64,000 bases of DNA from CBDAQA01 sp965247815 (GCA_965247815.1 CBDFHW010000025.1:62001-126000), one strand, 5' to 3'. Positions 1 to 9,345 are shown, counted from the stretch's first letter. The notes: a model not told the origin generated them from the letters alone. Translations and numbers: made by a program.

Positions 1-111
1 ATCGCGCCGCAGTTCAAGGCGTCCAGCGACAGCGCGATGTGCATTAGCTCGGTAAATGGTGATTCGGGGGTCGGCGAGGCAGCCATGTGCATTAGAATCA
101 CAAACGGTTAA
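1..111 (+). other. Possible 3' end of an upstream coding frame
   Basis: Frame 1 is open from the first base to a TAA at 109-111 and gives 36 residues. The codon block ATGTGCATTAG occurs twice in the same frame, at 37-47 and 85-95, exactly 48 bases apart, so the encoded peptide contains MCIS and MCIR 16 residues apart. This could be the tail of a repeat-containing protein that starts outside the window, or chance. I do not recognise the family. Confidence 0.2.
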
Positions 112-170
112 AGATCAGGAAGCTCGACAAATTCTAGGCACCGTGGCCATCGCGTCGACGCACGAACTCG

Positions 171-208
171 AAAAAACCGCTGCACCGGCGTTCGCGAACT
201 GCAGCGGT
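171..208 (-). terminator. Hairpin with a T-tract in the minus-strand direction
   Basis: A 9-bp perfect stem joins ACCGCTGCA (176-184) and TGCAGCGGT (200-208). Six A bases lie immediately left of it, so read on the minus strand the hairpin is followed by a run of T, as in an intrinsic terminator. No minus-strand gene is visible just upstream of it, so its purpose is unclear. The rest of 112-265 holds nothing I recognise. Confidence 0.35.
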
Positions 209-265
209 GGTCGGTTATAACCCGCGGGGCTTAGTCCTCGTAATTGTTTTTTTCTCCGAATTAGG

Positions 266-1552
266 TTGCCCGGCCGGATCTTTCGCGTGGTTTCATTCCA
301 GATCGTCGCCATCCTCGTGTCGGTCGCGGCGCTGTTCGCGTATCTGAACCACCGTTACCTGCACCTGCACCCGACAGTCGGAATCATGGTCCAAGCCCTG
401 GCCGCGTCGTTCGGGTGGATCGTGCTGGAACGATTTGTCCCGAAAGCCAGAGATCTCTCGGCCGATTTTCGCCAGCACCTGGATTTAAACGAGGCACTCT
501 TTCACTGGATGCTGGGCCCGTTGTTGTTCGCCGGCGCGCTGCACGTCGACACCAGCGAACTTCGAAACCGCCGGGTCGCGGTCGCGGTGCTGTCGCTGCT
601 GGGCACGCTCTTTTCGACGACGCTAATTGCCGCCACGAGCTACGCGGTGCTGCGCGTGCTCGGCTACGGCGTGCCGTTCGGCGTCTGCGCCCTTTTCGGC
701 GCGATCATCTCGCCGACCGACCCGGTCGCGGTTCTCGGTTTTTTAAAATCAATAGACGCCCCGAAGGAACTCGAGGCCGTCATTGGCGGCGAATCGCTTT
801 TTAATGACGGCGTGGGCGTCGTGCTTTTTTCTGTCCTGGCACACGTCGGCGGCCGGCACGAATTTTCAGCACTCGGACTTACTTGGGATTTTCTCCGCCA
901 GACGACCGGCGGTGCCATGGTCGGTCTGCTCGCGGGCCTGATCGTGCTTCGAATGCTCAAAAACGCGAGCAACTACCAGGTCGAGGTTCTGCTTACGGTG
1001 GCCCTGGCGCTAGGCGGGTACGCACTGGCGGACACGCTGGACCTGTCCGGTCCGATTGCCGCAGTCGTCGCCGGCCTCGTCATCGGGAATCACGGCCGGT
1101 CTATGCGCGTGACCGATTCCGCTCGTCAGCACGTCAACGAGTTCTGGGGACTGGTCGACGAAACGATGAATGCCGTCCTGTTTCTGATGGTGGGGCTGGT
1201 CGGGCTCGAGTTGCAGTCGGGCGGTCGGCAGTTGCTGCTGCAGGCGGGTGCCATCACGATCGCGTTGCTCGCGCGGTGGGCCAGCGTCTGGGTCTCCATG
1301 AAACTCATCGAGACCGGGCAATCGCCGGCAAACCGACTCGGCCCCAACGCAGTCGCCATGTTGACATGGGGAGGCCTTCGCGGAGGGCTGGCGATCGCCA
1401 TGGCGCTTTCGTTGCCGGCCGGGGAATTCCGGTCGGCCATCGTGACCGCGACGTTCGGCGTCGTGGTCTTCAGCGTTTTAGCGCAGGGCGGGTCTCTGAA
1501 TTACGCATTCACGCGTTGGCTAAGCCTGACCCACAAACCCGCAGCCGGCTGA
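266..1552 (+). CDS. Na+/H+ antiporter, CPA1 (NhaP/NHE) family
   Basis: Polytopic inner-membrane protein of 428 residues that would exchange cytoplasmic Na+ (or K+) for protons in pH and salt homeostasis. About a dozen hydrophobic segments fill the length. Two CPA1 signatures are visible: SPTDPVAV near residues 149-156 and GGESLFNDG near 174-182, which carries the Asn-Asp pair of the transport site. Near the C-terminus LTWGGLRGG matches the conserved arginine-containing helix. The start used is a TTG with only a weak upstream AGG; a GTG at 287 is an alternative. It stands alone and converges with the small gene on the minus strand, 2 bases after its stop. The family is clear; ion preference cannot be read from sequence. 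Confidence 0.9.
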   Translation: MPGRIFRVVSFQIVAILVSVAALFAYLNHRYLHLHPTVGIMVQALAASFGWIVLERFVPKARDLSADFRQHLDLNEALFHWMLGPLLFAGALHVDTSELRNRRVAVAVLSLLGTLFSTTLIAATSYAVLRVLGYGVPFGVCALFGAIISPTDPVAVLGFLKSIDAPKELEAVIGGESLFNDGVGVVLFSVLAHVGGRHEFSALGLTWDFLRQTTGGAMVGLLAGLIVLRMLKNASNYQVEVLLTVALALGGYALADTLDLSGPIAAVVAGLVIGNHGRSMRVTDSARQHVNEFWGLVDETMNAVLFLMVGLVGLELQSGGRQLLLQAGAITIALLARWASVWVSMKLIETGQSPANRLGPNAVAMLTWGGLRGGLAIAMALSLPAGEFRSAIVTATFGVVVFSVLAQGGSLNYAFTRWLSLTHKPAAG

Positions 1553-1554
1553 GG

Positions 1555-1734
1555 TCAGGCAACTGTCGAAGCGCGGCCGATTACAAAAAACAGGATCGGT
1601 CCCAGAACCGGCAAAAAGAGAATAACGAGCACCCAGACGAGCTTGTTGGTCGAATCGCTCGGCGCGGTGAGCACCAGGTAAAGGGCATAGATCGTAAGAA
1701 TAAGCCAGAGTAAACCGCCGATGCCGCCAAGCAT
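1555..1734 (-). CDS. Small membrane protein with a PLDc_N-type domain
   Basis: A 59-residue protein with two hydrophobic segments joined by a short polar loop. The second segment (LFLPVLGPILFFVIGR) is typical of the N-terminal membrane domain found on cardiolipin synthases and in stand-alone small proteins (PLDc_N). The longer open frame reaches 1845, but I place the start at 1734. On the minus strand AAAAAGGAG lies 6 bases upstream of that ATG, the clearest ribosome binding site in this neighbourhood, and the extra upstream residues would overlap rsmE. The function of stand-alone members is unknown. No phospholipase catalytic HKD motif is present. Confidence 0.7.
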   Translation of the reverse strand: MLGGIGGLLWLILTIYALYLVLTAPSDSTNKLVWVLVILFLPVLGPILFFVIGRASTVA

Positions 1735-1810
1735 TAAACGCTCCTTTTTAAAACAACGAAGCTGGGAATACTCGACCGCATTCATTTCAGGCAACGCGTA
1801 AAATGGCCCG

Positions 1811-2539
1811 TCAACCTGCGGAAGGGTCGGAGAACCTTCTGGCACAAAGCAGTACCGCGGCGGCGGTGATCGCGGCGGTCTCGACGCGAAGAATCGTGCC
1901 AGTCAGTGCGAGTGCACTGATTTGCGCGGCAGTAAACGCGGAAATCTCGCCCGGTGCCCATCCGCCCTCCGGCCCGACATAGATGATTATCGCTGTATTT
2001 GCCGAAATCGAATCCGTTGCGGCGGTGATGGGTGTGCACCCCGGTTCTGTGGAAAGGAATACACCGGCCTGCTTATCCGCGATCGCCGTCGCGACGGGAG
2101 TCAGCTCGCCGATTTCCATCACGCCGCTGCGGCGCGACTGTTTTGCCGCTTCCAGCGCGATGCGGTTCCAACGATCGAATTTATTTTTCCCCGACGGCAG
2201 AACGACGCTCCGCTCAGTCACCAGCGGAACGAACCGGTGGACGCCCAACTCGCTGAGCTTCTCGATCATCCAGTCCGCGCGATCGCCCTTGGGGACCGCC
2301 GCCGCGATCGTAAGCCGAAACGAGTCGGCAAACTTGTTCTCGACTGTCAGGATCTGGACCCGCACAACCGCGGGATGAACCATCACCAGCGGGCCTGTCG
2401 CGGTCTGTCCTGAATCGTCGAAGAGTTCGAGCGTGACGCCTTCGGTGAGCCGAAGCACGTCACGGACGTGGTGCGCCTCGGCGGGGTCGAGATCGACGAA
2501 GCCGGTCCGAAGCCTGGCGATATGAAAACGGCGGATCAC
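1811..2539 (-). CDS. rsmE: 16S rRNA (uracil(1498)-N(3))-methyltransferase
   Basis: RsmE methylates N3 of U1498 in the small-subunit rRNA using S-adenosylmethionine. The 242-residue length is normal. An N-terminal PUA-like region (about 1-70, with EAHHVRDVLR) precedes a SPOUT methyltransferase fold. The knotted cofactor loop is visible as YVGPEGGW (187-194) and LTGTILRVETA (212-222). The gene runs on the minus strand downstream of the TolB-like lipoprotein gene, with a gap of about 130 bases. It overlaps only an untranslated extension of the small membrane-protein frame. Confidence 0.93.
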   Translation of the reverse strand: MIRRFHIARLRTGFVDLDPAEAHHVRDVLRLTEGVTLELFDDSGQTATGPLVMVHPAVVRVQILTVENKFADSFRLTIAAAVPKGDRADWMIEKLSELGVHRFVPLVTERSVVLPSGKNKFDRWNRIALEAAKQSRRSGVMEIGELTPVATAIADKQAGVFLSTEPGCTPITAATDSISANTAIIIYVGPEGGWAPGEISAFTAAQISALALTGTILRVETAAITAAAVLLCARRFSDPSAG

Positions 2540-2667
2540 CCCGATTATTATGCGGGCGGGGCGTCAGTGGGGCTACAGGCGCGCGACTCAATCACCAAGA
2601 CCATGCCAGCTGAAACTGAGAGTGGGTCTTTCCGCGGGATGCGCTTGAGCGGCAACCGACGCCACGC

Positions 2668-4077
2668 TCACTGTCCCGGTACGGGAACGGCGAGATGGGT
2701 GAACGCGGCTGCGGTCAGGTCGAACTTCCAGAGGTTCCAGGCCCCGCCACGGTTGCTGCGAAAATAGATCGTCTTTCCGTTGCGGTCCCAGACCGGTCGA
2801 CTGTCGAACGATTCGTTTCGGGTCAAGCGAATCGCGTGTTTGCCGTCCGCCCCGACGATCCAGATAAACGAATGCTCGTTGTCGGCGTCCTGATACCGGG
2901 GGTCCCGCTCGTTGTCGACGTCGGCGGGCGGCTCCGAGCCGTCGAGGCTCCGCTTGGCGGAACAGAAGACGACGAGTTTGCCGTCGGGCGACCACCGCGG
3001 GTCGAAGCAGTCCGCGTCGTCGATCGGGCCGAGCTTTCGCAGCCCCTTGGGTCCGCGGGTGTTGACGGTCCACAGGCGATACTTACCTCCGTTCTCGGAC
3101 TTGCCGACGTACAGAATGCGGTTCCCGTCCGGCGAGATCTGCGGCGAGATGCCGGTCGCTCGCGGGGTCGGTCCGGTGCCGTCAAGCCCGCAGACCTGAA
3201 TCAGCGGCTCGGTCGCGTTTTGCCCGTAGCTGGTGAATGCCAGGCAGTCACGACCTGCGCTGAACGCGTATTCGAGCGTATTGGAGTCGTGCTCGAGCAT
3301 GTCGACCGACGCTTCGTTACCGGCAATCTCGAACGCCAGCGGTGAATCCGTCCGAAGGTTGTCGTCGGAATTCGCGAAGATTCGATCGCCGCTGAAATCG
3401 AACGTGGGGTAATGCTGGTGCTTGTCGCCCTGGGTCAAAAGGGTGGGGCTCTCGCCGCTGGCCAGCGGCAGCTTGTACAGATTGCTGACGTAGGTGCCGG
3501 CCGCGGTTTTGTTAAGTTGAACCTGTTCGTAGACCATGAAGTCGGCGGCAGGGGAGACGGTCAAGCCCGGGAAGTCGACGTCCGGGCTGGTGTTGGCGGT
3601 CAACTTGGCCGGGGCGTCGATGTAGACTGGGGACGGCTCAGCCTCGGTGAGTGTCGCAACGGTCTGCTGCTGCGCGGGCTTGAGCTGCCAGACGTCGCCG
3701 TTCCTGACCGGCATGTAGCCGAGTGAGGCCACGTATTTCTTGAACTGGTTCAGTCGAAGCGTGTAGACGGCCTGCGGGTCGTCGAGAATATCAACCGGCG
3801 CAGACGGGCTGCACAGCACGTGGTGCGCGACGACGCGGTAATGCGTGTTGACGTCTTTGAAATCGACGCGAACGGTTGCCGGCGTGTCCGACGCCGGTGG
3901 CTCGGGCGTGAACGGGACTTCGCCCTGGGCGTCAATTTTTGTGAAAACCAGATGCGCCCCATCGGGCACCGCATTGATCGTGACGGTCTTGTTGTGTACG
4001 CAACCCTGCGACGAGACAAAGCCAAACACGGCGGGGACGACGAGACTACCGAAGCGGATTCGAAGACGATCCATCAT
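2668..4077 (-). CDS. TolB-like beta-propeller lipoprotein
   Basis: Probable periplasmic or outer-membrane lipoprotein of 469 residues. The N-terminal signal ends with SSQGC, giving a lipidated Cys near residue 26. A short PEGA-like segment follows, and then PD40/WD40-type repeats of the TolB class, for example ISPQISPDGNRILYVG, DPRWSPDGKLVVFCS and RPVWDRNGKTIYFRS. TolB-like propellers bind partners rather than catalyse. I start at the ATG at 4077, preceded by GAGGA at 8 bases; an upstream GTG at 4092 overlaps that site. It lies downstream of the HAD phosphatase gene on the same strand. No Tol-Pal genes are nearby, so this is not evidence of a Tol system. Confidence 0.75.
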   Translation of the reverse strand: MMDRLRIRFGSLVVPAVFGFVSSQGCVHNKTVTINAVPDGAHLVFTKIDAQGEVPFTPEPPASDTPATVRVDFKDVNTHYRVVAHHVLCSPSAPVDILDDPQAVYTLRLNQFKKYVASLGYMPVRNGDVWQLKPAQQQTVATLTEAEPSPVYIDAPAKLTANTSPDVDFPGLTVSPAADFMVYEQVQLNKTAAGTYVSNLYKLPLASGESPTLLTQGDKHQHYPTFDFSGDRIFANSDDNLRTDSPLAFEIAGNEASVDMLEHDSNTLEYAFSAGRDCLAFTSYGQNATEPLIQVCGLDGTGPTPRATGISPQISPDGNRILYVGKSENGGKYRLWTVNTRGPKGLRKLGPIDDADCFDPRWSPDGKLVVFCSAKRSLDGSEPPADVDNERDPRYQDADNEHSFIWIVGADGKHAIRLTRNESFDSRPVWDRNGKTIYFRSNRGGAWNLWKFDLTAAAFTHLAVPVPGQ

Positions 4078-4232
4078 GATCCAATTCCTCACGCGGCGGG
4101 TCAGATTCTCTAGAAACGACGTTTGATCGGACGGGCCGAAGTGTACGCCGGGATCGCGCGGTCGGGCAAGGTCCGACCCGGGAGCGGAACCTGTCCCGGG
4201 TCAGACTCGATCGATCAGCAAGGCAGCCCGGG

Positions 4233-4856
4233 TCAAGGTCTGGAGGCGACGGCGGCGCGTTCACGCGCTTCGCGGTGCATGGGTCGGATGTCGATCGCGA
4301 GCATCCCGGCCGCGCGGACGGAGATCAGACCGAGCTCGGCGTCCTCGAACCCGCAGCAGAACTCCGGCGGCACGCCGAGTCGTCGCGCGGCTTCCAAGAA
4401 AATGTCGGGCGCGGGTTTGCCGTGTTTCACGTCGTCGGCGGTCACCAGCGTCTGGAAATAATGCATAAGACCCAGCGCTTCCAGCGTCTTGGTCACCACT
4501 GACCTCGAACCGCCGGTGGCGACCGCCATCGGCAGTTCGCCCGCGTATTGCTTCATGATCTCGACGACCGGCAAGATCGGTAAGACTTCGGAAATCGATT
4601 GTTCGTAGAGCGCGTCTTTCAGCGTCGCGGTCGCATCGACCGGCATCTGGTGCCCGTGCTTCTCATTAAGGATCTCGATGATGCGGTGCGTCGGCGTGCC
4701 GGCCAACTCGTAAAAGATTGCCTCCGGGAATTCCACGCCGTATTCCCCGAGGGCGGCCACCCAGGCCCGATAATGTGTCGGCATCGTGTCGGCGACGGTG
4801 CCGTCGCAGTCAAAGATGAGCCCGCGAATGGAAGAAGGGAGTGCGAATTTTGTCAT
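4233..4856 (-). CDS. HAD-superfamily hydrolase (beta-phosphoglucomutase-like)
   Basis: A 207-residue cytoplasmic phosphatase or phosphomutase of HAD subfamily IA. Motif I is FDCDGTVADT near the N-terminus, where the first Asp is the nucleophile. The helical cap follows (THYRAWVAALGEYG), then VATGGSR (motif II), KHGKPAPDIFLEAA (motif III) and GFEDAELGL (motif IV). The HGKPAPDIFL arrangement fits beta-phosphoglucomutase and small-sugar phosphatases; the substrate is unknown. The frame can be extended to 4904, but the start at 4856 gives a normal N-terminus. No good Shine-Dalgarno is visible at either. A GACCCGGGA inverted repeat (4175-4202) lies between it and the lipoprotein gene. Confidence 0.85.
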   Translation of the reverse strand: MTKFALPSSIRGLIFDCDGTVADTMPTHYRAWVAALGEYGVEFPEAIFYELAGTPTHRIIEILNEKHGHQMPVDATATLKDALYEQSISEVLPILPVVEIMKQYAGELPMAVATGGSRSVVTKTLEALGLMHYFQTLVTADDVKHGKPAPDIFLEAARRLGVPPEFCCGFEDAELGLISVRAAGMLAIDIRPMHREARERAAVASRP

Positions 4857-5097
4857 AACTGCCATAAAACTTGGACTGGGACCGTGGGCGAGGGTTGCAT
4901 TCAAGTCTATGTGTACCGTAAAACCTTAGGCGGGTGCGACTTTTTTGAGGTTGCGTCGATCGATTGTCGTACTCCTAGAGCCCTTAGCCCGGATCAAATC
5001 GACTGCCGTTTGCCCGATTTGTCATTAAAAGCCGACGATATTCAATTTGCCCCATATGGTACGACCATTGCTGTGCTTATTCCAGAAAGAGCCAGGG

Positions 5098-5496
5098 ATG
5101 GATATGATGGAGACGCCGTTGATTCTTGTCGTAGATGATCAAGTGGATGCCGCGAGGGCTTTGACTCGTCTACTGCGGTTCCGCGGCCACGAAGTCGCGA
5201 GCGCTGCCGGCGGGCAGGAAGCGTTGACTTTCATTGAGAATCACCGGACTGATCTGGTCGTGCTCGATGTGATGATGCCCGAAATGGACGGACTCGCGGT
5301 CCTTCGAAACATTAGGACCAACCCGCATTTGAATGATACCAAAGTGGTCATGTTCTCGGCCGGTGATAGCAGCGAGACTGTACGGGAGACGAAAAAGCTC
5401 GGGGCCGTCGGTTTTATCCTCAAAGGCAGTGTCAGCGGCGATCGCTTGCTGTGCGAGATCGAATCCTTCCTGCCGTCCTCGTCGACCGACGCCTGA
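5098..5496 (+). CDS. Single-domain response regulator (CheY-like receiver)
   Basis: A 132-residue protein made only of a receiver domain. The acidic pocket is D13-D14, the phosphoacceptor is D57 in VVLDVMMPEMDG, the switch residue is S87 in VVMFSAGD and the conserved lysine is K109 in FILKG. There is no output domain, so it would act by protein-protein contact in a phosphorelay or as a CheY/DivK-type diffusible regulator. No sensor kinase is adjacent. The frame opens at 5047, but the conserved fold begins after the ATG cluster at 5098-5109, and an AGGG lies just before 5098. The partner and process are unknown. Confidence 0.85.
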   Translation: MDMMETPLILVVDDQVDAARALTRLLRFRGHEVASAAGGQEALTFIENHRTDLVVLDVMMPEMDGLAVLRNIRTNPHLNDTKVVMFSAGDSSETVRETKKLGAVGFILKGSVSGDRLLCEIESFLPSSSTDA

Positions 5497-5553
5497 TTGC
5501 AACGTCGACATTTCCGATATAGCCTCGGCAGAGACTCGCGAAGGGTTTTCTAA

Positions 5554-5858
5554 AACGCGCTGCCCTCCGGACACCCCGCGCCGTTCGAATCGAAATATGT
5601 GGAAGTCGGGAACGAAGATTTCTTCGACAAGAAAGAAATTTTCAACGCCCAGTTCGTCAGGTTCTTCGACGCTATCCGCGCGAAGTATCGCGCCGTCGTC
5701 GGCCGGGCAGACGCTCAGCGGAAACCCGCAGGACCGCAACCCTGGAAGAGCCGACGAAGATCGTCCCGAAACCGATGACGATTGGAAACACCGGCGACCA
5801 TTTCTCCCACCAATTCCCAGCCTATTCGGTCAGCGTGTTCAGATTAAAATCCAAGTAA
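5554..5858 (+). pseudogene. Remnant of a GH51 alpha-L-arabinofuranosidase
   Basis: Two reading-frame pieces look like separate parts of one glycoside hydrolase family 51 enzyme. The first (5554-5776) contains KYVEVGNEDFFD followed by FVRFFDAIRAKY. In GH51 the Glu of GNE is the acid/base catalyst. The second, in a different frame and ending at TAA 5856-5858, reads EPTKIVPKPMTIGN and FPAYSVSVFRLK, like the C-terminal end of these enzymes. The several hundred codons normally before the first piece, and those between the two, are missing, so the gene was deleted and shifted and cannot work. Everything between 5497 and 5889 is otherwise non-coding. Family assignment is from motif memory and should be confirmed by translated search. 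Confidence 0.6.
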
Positions 5859-5889
5859 CGGCACCGGTCGAAAATTTTAAAGTCGCCGT

Positions 5890-8800
5890 CTACTCCGGTG
5901 CTGCGCCGCTGACGGTAAGCAACACTTGCTCTCGCTTCATCGACGGGAGCATTCGGTAGTGGTTGATGCCTGGTTCGAACCTGCAGACCGCGCGGTACTC
6001 GCAGTGCGGGCAAGGCGTGGTGTCACCGATCATGAATGGCCGCGCGGCGACGTCGCCTTGGAGGACTTGGTCGGCAAGTTCACCGAGTCGCGTCTCGACG
6101 TGTTTCAACAAAGCCGCTAGCTCGGCTTCGCTCGCCGAATCGCTCGAGCCGAGTCTGCCTAAGTCGCCGCCCTTGTTCACATAAACCTGAAGCACCTCTG
6201 ACTGTCCGGCTGTCAACGCAGTGTCCAGGTCGGCGATCGCCTTTGCGTTGACGAGCCCGCGTGCCCGGACCCGCAGATGAAAAGACGGGTCTTCGGGGTC
6301 TGTCGATTTGGAAGGATGATCCACCGTCTCCGGCGACCGAAGCAGGGGCAATAGAAACGCGGCAGCAGGGGTCAACGGTCGGCCCGCCAGTCGTTCACCC
6401 CCGGCTTGCACGACCAACAGATAGGTCAGCAACTGCAGCGATAAGCCGTGGTAAACCTTGTCCAGCGCCAGCGGCCCGGTCGAGAATTTGTAATCCGCAA
6501 CGACGAACGTGCCCGCCTCCTGGTGCGTGTCGACCCGATCAATTCTACCGCTCAGACGCACTTCATCCCCGGCGGGGGTTATGACCGACAGCGCAGAAAG
6601 CTTTCCGTTTTCGCCGAAACGCAGCCCCGCGTGTGCGGGTCGGAACTTTCCCCGCCGGTGGGTCTCGGTCATCGCCGCGACCGCGCGTTCCAGCGTTCGT
6701 TCGATTCGGTCCAGCAGGTATTGATTGCGGGCGTTGCTGAGCATCAGTTCGCCGCGCAGTCGGCGACCAATTTCAGACACGTGTGTTTTGATCAGATCGT
6801 TCGCCCGATCCGCCGGCACCGAGCACCAATCCTGTCTGCTGCTGACCATGTCGCGGACAAGATTTTCCAACACGTCGTGGTATGCGTTGCTCAGATCGAT
6901 ACGAGTGACTTCCGAATCGTCGCGGCCCCGCAGCTTCAGCCCGTATTTTGCGAAATGGCGAAACGGGCACGCCGCAACCGTTTCGAGTTGCGCGGCGGTG
7001 GCTTTTAAAGGCGACACGAACAACTCGCTGGAGACCGCACGTTCCAGTGCAGCGGCGTTCTTGTAATTTAGTGCCGGCCATGCCCGATCTCGAACCCGCG
7101 AGACGACCGAAGTTTCGTCCATCGCCCGTGTCCATTCGTACAGCGACGCCAAGTCGGAGTTCTCGAATTGCGCCCCGGCCCGCACCCACTGGACCAGCGT
7201 GCTGACGAGTTGCCTCGCGGTGCCGATCGAGTCGGTGCTGTATTGCGACGCGCGTACGGCGTGCTGCAACGGAGTCGCCGGGAAAAGCGCGAGCGCTGCC
7301 CCCCAGAAACTGGAAGCAATCGTCGCCCGGTTGCTCGCGTTCGCCAGCGGCCGACTCAGCACGAGCCGGTGGGACGAACGGGTGAAGGCCAGGTAGGCCA
7401 GGAACCGCTCGTCGAGCAGACGCCGTTCGCTGTCCGGGTCGAGGTCGATGTTTTTGCCCCGCAGCGACCTTCGCTCGTTGTCGGTGAGCACGCATTTCTC
7501 GGAGGCCGCGTGCGGAAAACCGCCCTCGATCAACCCCACGACAAAGACGACCTTCACGTCCGGCGTCCGCGTGCGGTCGATCTGCCCGACGACAATTTGG
7601 TCGACCGTCGGCGGCGTCAGCGCGAGATCGAAACTTTCCAGACCGCTGTCCAAAATGCTGTTGAAGCTCGTCAGCGAGACGGGCTCGGTGCCGATGAGCT
7701 CGACCATGTGCTCGAAAAGGTCGGTGAAATTCGCCCAGACCTGTTCGTGTTCGTCGCGTTGTTCGAATCGGCCGGCGGCTTCGGCGGCGGACATCCACTG
7801 ACCCAAGGTCGACGTGACACCGAACGCGCTCAAGGTCGCGAACAACGCCGTGGCAAATTCGCGCACCGTGCGATCTTCGCCGGCGGTTTTCATTTGCAGC
7901 AGCGGGGCGAGCTTTTCGACGATCCCCCGGCGGATCGCATCCAGCCGTGTGGTCTCGGTCAGTTCGGGAACCGTGTCCGCATCACTCTCCGCGCCGCGGG
8001 TCAGATCGCGGACGAAATTCCATGGCTCGTGCGACTCCCAGTATCGGCCGCGGATCCGGTGCTGAAGGACGTAGTTCTCCAACTCGTCCGCCTCGGAATC
8101 GTTAACGCCGGCGAGCCCCGATTTGACCAGCATCATCACCGCTTCGTGTGGCCAGCGGTGTCGAGCGATCGACAAACACGCCCGCACCATCTGCAAAAGC
8201 GGATGATGCCCCGCGGTCCGGCGAGTATCCGCAAAATAGGGCAGATCGTGCTCCAGAAAGCTCGCGTTGATAATCTCCTGGTAGTCGCCGAGATTGCGCA
8301 TCAGGACGGCGATGTCGCGGTACCGCATGCCGGTCGCCAGGCATTTGCGGATTCGCCGCGCGACCCCGTCGATTTCGGTGCGGGCGTCCGGCGCGTCGAA
8401 CCATTCCACCGCATCGGCGGGCGTCCGGGACTCAGGTGAATTTGTAAATAGTTCCCGCTCGACGAGCCTCAGGTCCGGATGATCGAACCGGTGCTCGGTC
8501 GCGAGCTGGACCGCCGGTTCGACCGTCACCCCGGCTTCGCGCAGCGAAACCAGCAGCGAGCGGTAGGTTCGCTCGGTTCGATGGAACACCGACAGCTCGT
8601 CCAAAGGGATCGACAGATTATCCGCGGCCGCGTGATCCGGATCGAGCAGCAACGCGATCTCGGTTCGCCCGACGACGCCGGCAAGGGCGGTCAGTAGTTG
8701 CCGTTCGTAGGCGGTGAAATCGTAGAAGTCGTCGACGAACAAAACCGCGTCGCGGAGCAAGCCGCAGCTCGCCACGCGGCGCAGGATCAGCTGCAGTCGC

Positions 8801-9345
8801 CTGGCGGGGTCGAGCCGTTCCTGGCCGATGTATTGATTGTAATGCTCGAGCAGCAGCCGGACGTCGCGCAGCTTATCCACGAGCACTTCACCGGACGCGG
8901 GGTCGGTCGCGGTATTTTCGAGCAACGCCTGCAACGCGGCCGAATCGAGACCTGCCCGCTCGAACTCGCCGAAGGTCGAATCCAGTTCCGCCGCCAGGCC
9001 AGGCCGGTGCGCGGATGCGGAATAAAACTTCAGCTCTTTCCTGTGCTTTCGAAGCATCAGGCCGATGACCATCCGCCGGCCCAGCGTGGTCACCTCGGGT
9101 ATCCCGACGTCGCCGCAGGCGGTCAGGATTTCCCGCCCGAGCAGATCGAACGAGACGATCCGAACGCGGGTGAACGCGCCGATCGACGCGGTCAGCAAAC
9201 GTTCCGCCTGGAAGGTCGCTTGCTTCGGGAGCAGCCAATAGATCGGCGGGCCGAGCGGATCCTGGCGATGCAATGCCTCGATGTTTTGGATCAGGTGCCG
9301 GGTTTTTCCAGTTCCCGCGCGACCGAGCACGAATCGGACTGACAC
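5890..9345 (-). CDS. addB: ATP-dependent nuclease/helicase subunit B (AddB-like)
   Basis: A 1151-residue AddB/RexB-type subunit of the AddAB complex, which resects double-strand breaks for recombinational repair. Walker A is GRAGTGKT at residues 8-15. The C-terminal RecB-type nuclease carries GRIDRVD and the D951-x-K953 pair in VVADYKF. Four cysteines are placed as in iron-sulfur-bound AddB: C793, C1112, C1115 and C1121. They staple the nuclease domain. Length is typical of the family. It is 9 bases downstream of the DUF456 gene on the same strand. No addA is within the window, so the partner must lie elsewhere. Long open frames on the opposite strand are composition artefacts. Confidence 0.9.
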   Translation of the reverse strand: MSVRFVLGRAGTGKTRHLIQNIEALHRQDPLGPPIYWLLPKQATFQAERLLTASIGAFTRVRIVSFDLLGREILTACGDVGIPEVTTLGRRMVIGLMLRKHRKELKFYSASAHRPGLAAELDSTFGEFERAGLDSAALQALLENTATDPASGEVLVDKLRDVRLLLEHYNQYIGQERLDPARRLQLILRRVASCGLLRDAVLFVDDFYDFTAYERQLLTALAGVVGRTEIALLLDPDHAAADNLSIPLDELSVFHRTERTYRSLLVSLREAGVTVEPAVQLATEHRFDHPDLRLVERELFTNSPESRTPADAVEWFDAPDARTEIDGVARRIRKCLATGMRYRDIAVLMRNLGDYQEIINASFLEHDLPYFADTRRTAGHHPLLQMVRACLSIARHRWPHEAVMMLVKSGLAGVNDSEADELENYVLQHRIRGRYWESHEPWNFVRDLTRGAESDADTVPELTETTRLDAIRRGIVEKLAPLLQMKTAGEDRTVREFATALFATLSAFGVTSTLGQWMSAAEAAGRFEQRDEHEQVWANFTDLFEHMVELIGTEPVSLTSFNSILDSGLESFDLALTPPTVDQIVVGQIDRTRTPDVKVVFVVGLIEGGFPHAASEKCVLTDNERRSLRGKNIDLDPDSERRLLDERFLAYLAFTRSSHRLVLSRPLANASNRATIASSFWGAALALFPATPLQHAVRASQYSTDSIGTARQLVSTLVQWVRAGAQFENSDLASLYEWTRAMDETSVVSRVRDRAWPALNYKNAAALERAVSSELFVSPLKATAAQLETVAACPFRHFAKYGLKLRGRDDSEVTRIDLSNAYHDVLENLVRDMVSSRQDWCSVPADRANDLIKTHVSEIGRRLRGELMLSNARNQYLLDRIERTLERAVAAMTETHRRGKFRPAHAGLRFGENGKLSALSVITPAGDEVRLSGRIDRVDTHQEAGTFVVADYKFSTGPLALDKVYHGLSLQLLTYLLVVQAGGERLAGRPLTPAAAFLLPLLRSPETVDHPSKSTDPEDPSFHLRVRARGLVNAKAIADLDTALTAGQSEVLQVYVNKGGDLGRLGSSDSASEAELAALLKHVETRLGELADQVLQGDVAARPFMIGDTTPCPHCEYRAVCRFEPGINHYRMLPSMKREQVLLTVSGAAPE

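Noticed and set aside
4175..4202. GACCCGGGA inverted repeat as a terminator after the HAD gene
   Set aside because: The stem is good but no T-tract follows on the minus strand, so it is only a possible structure.
7168..8439. A 423-codon open frame on the plus strand inside addB
   Set aside because: It lies wholly antisense to addB, whose motifs and length are secure. High GC content keeps the reverse frame open. Its protein is arginine- and glutamine-rich with no fold pattern.
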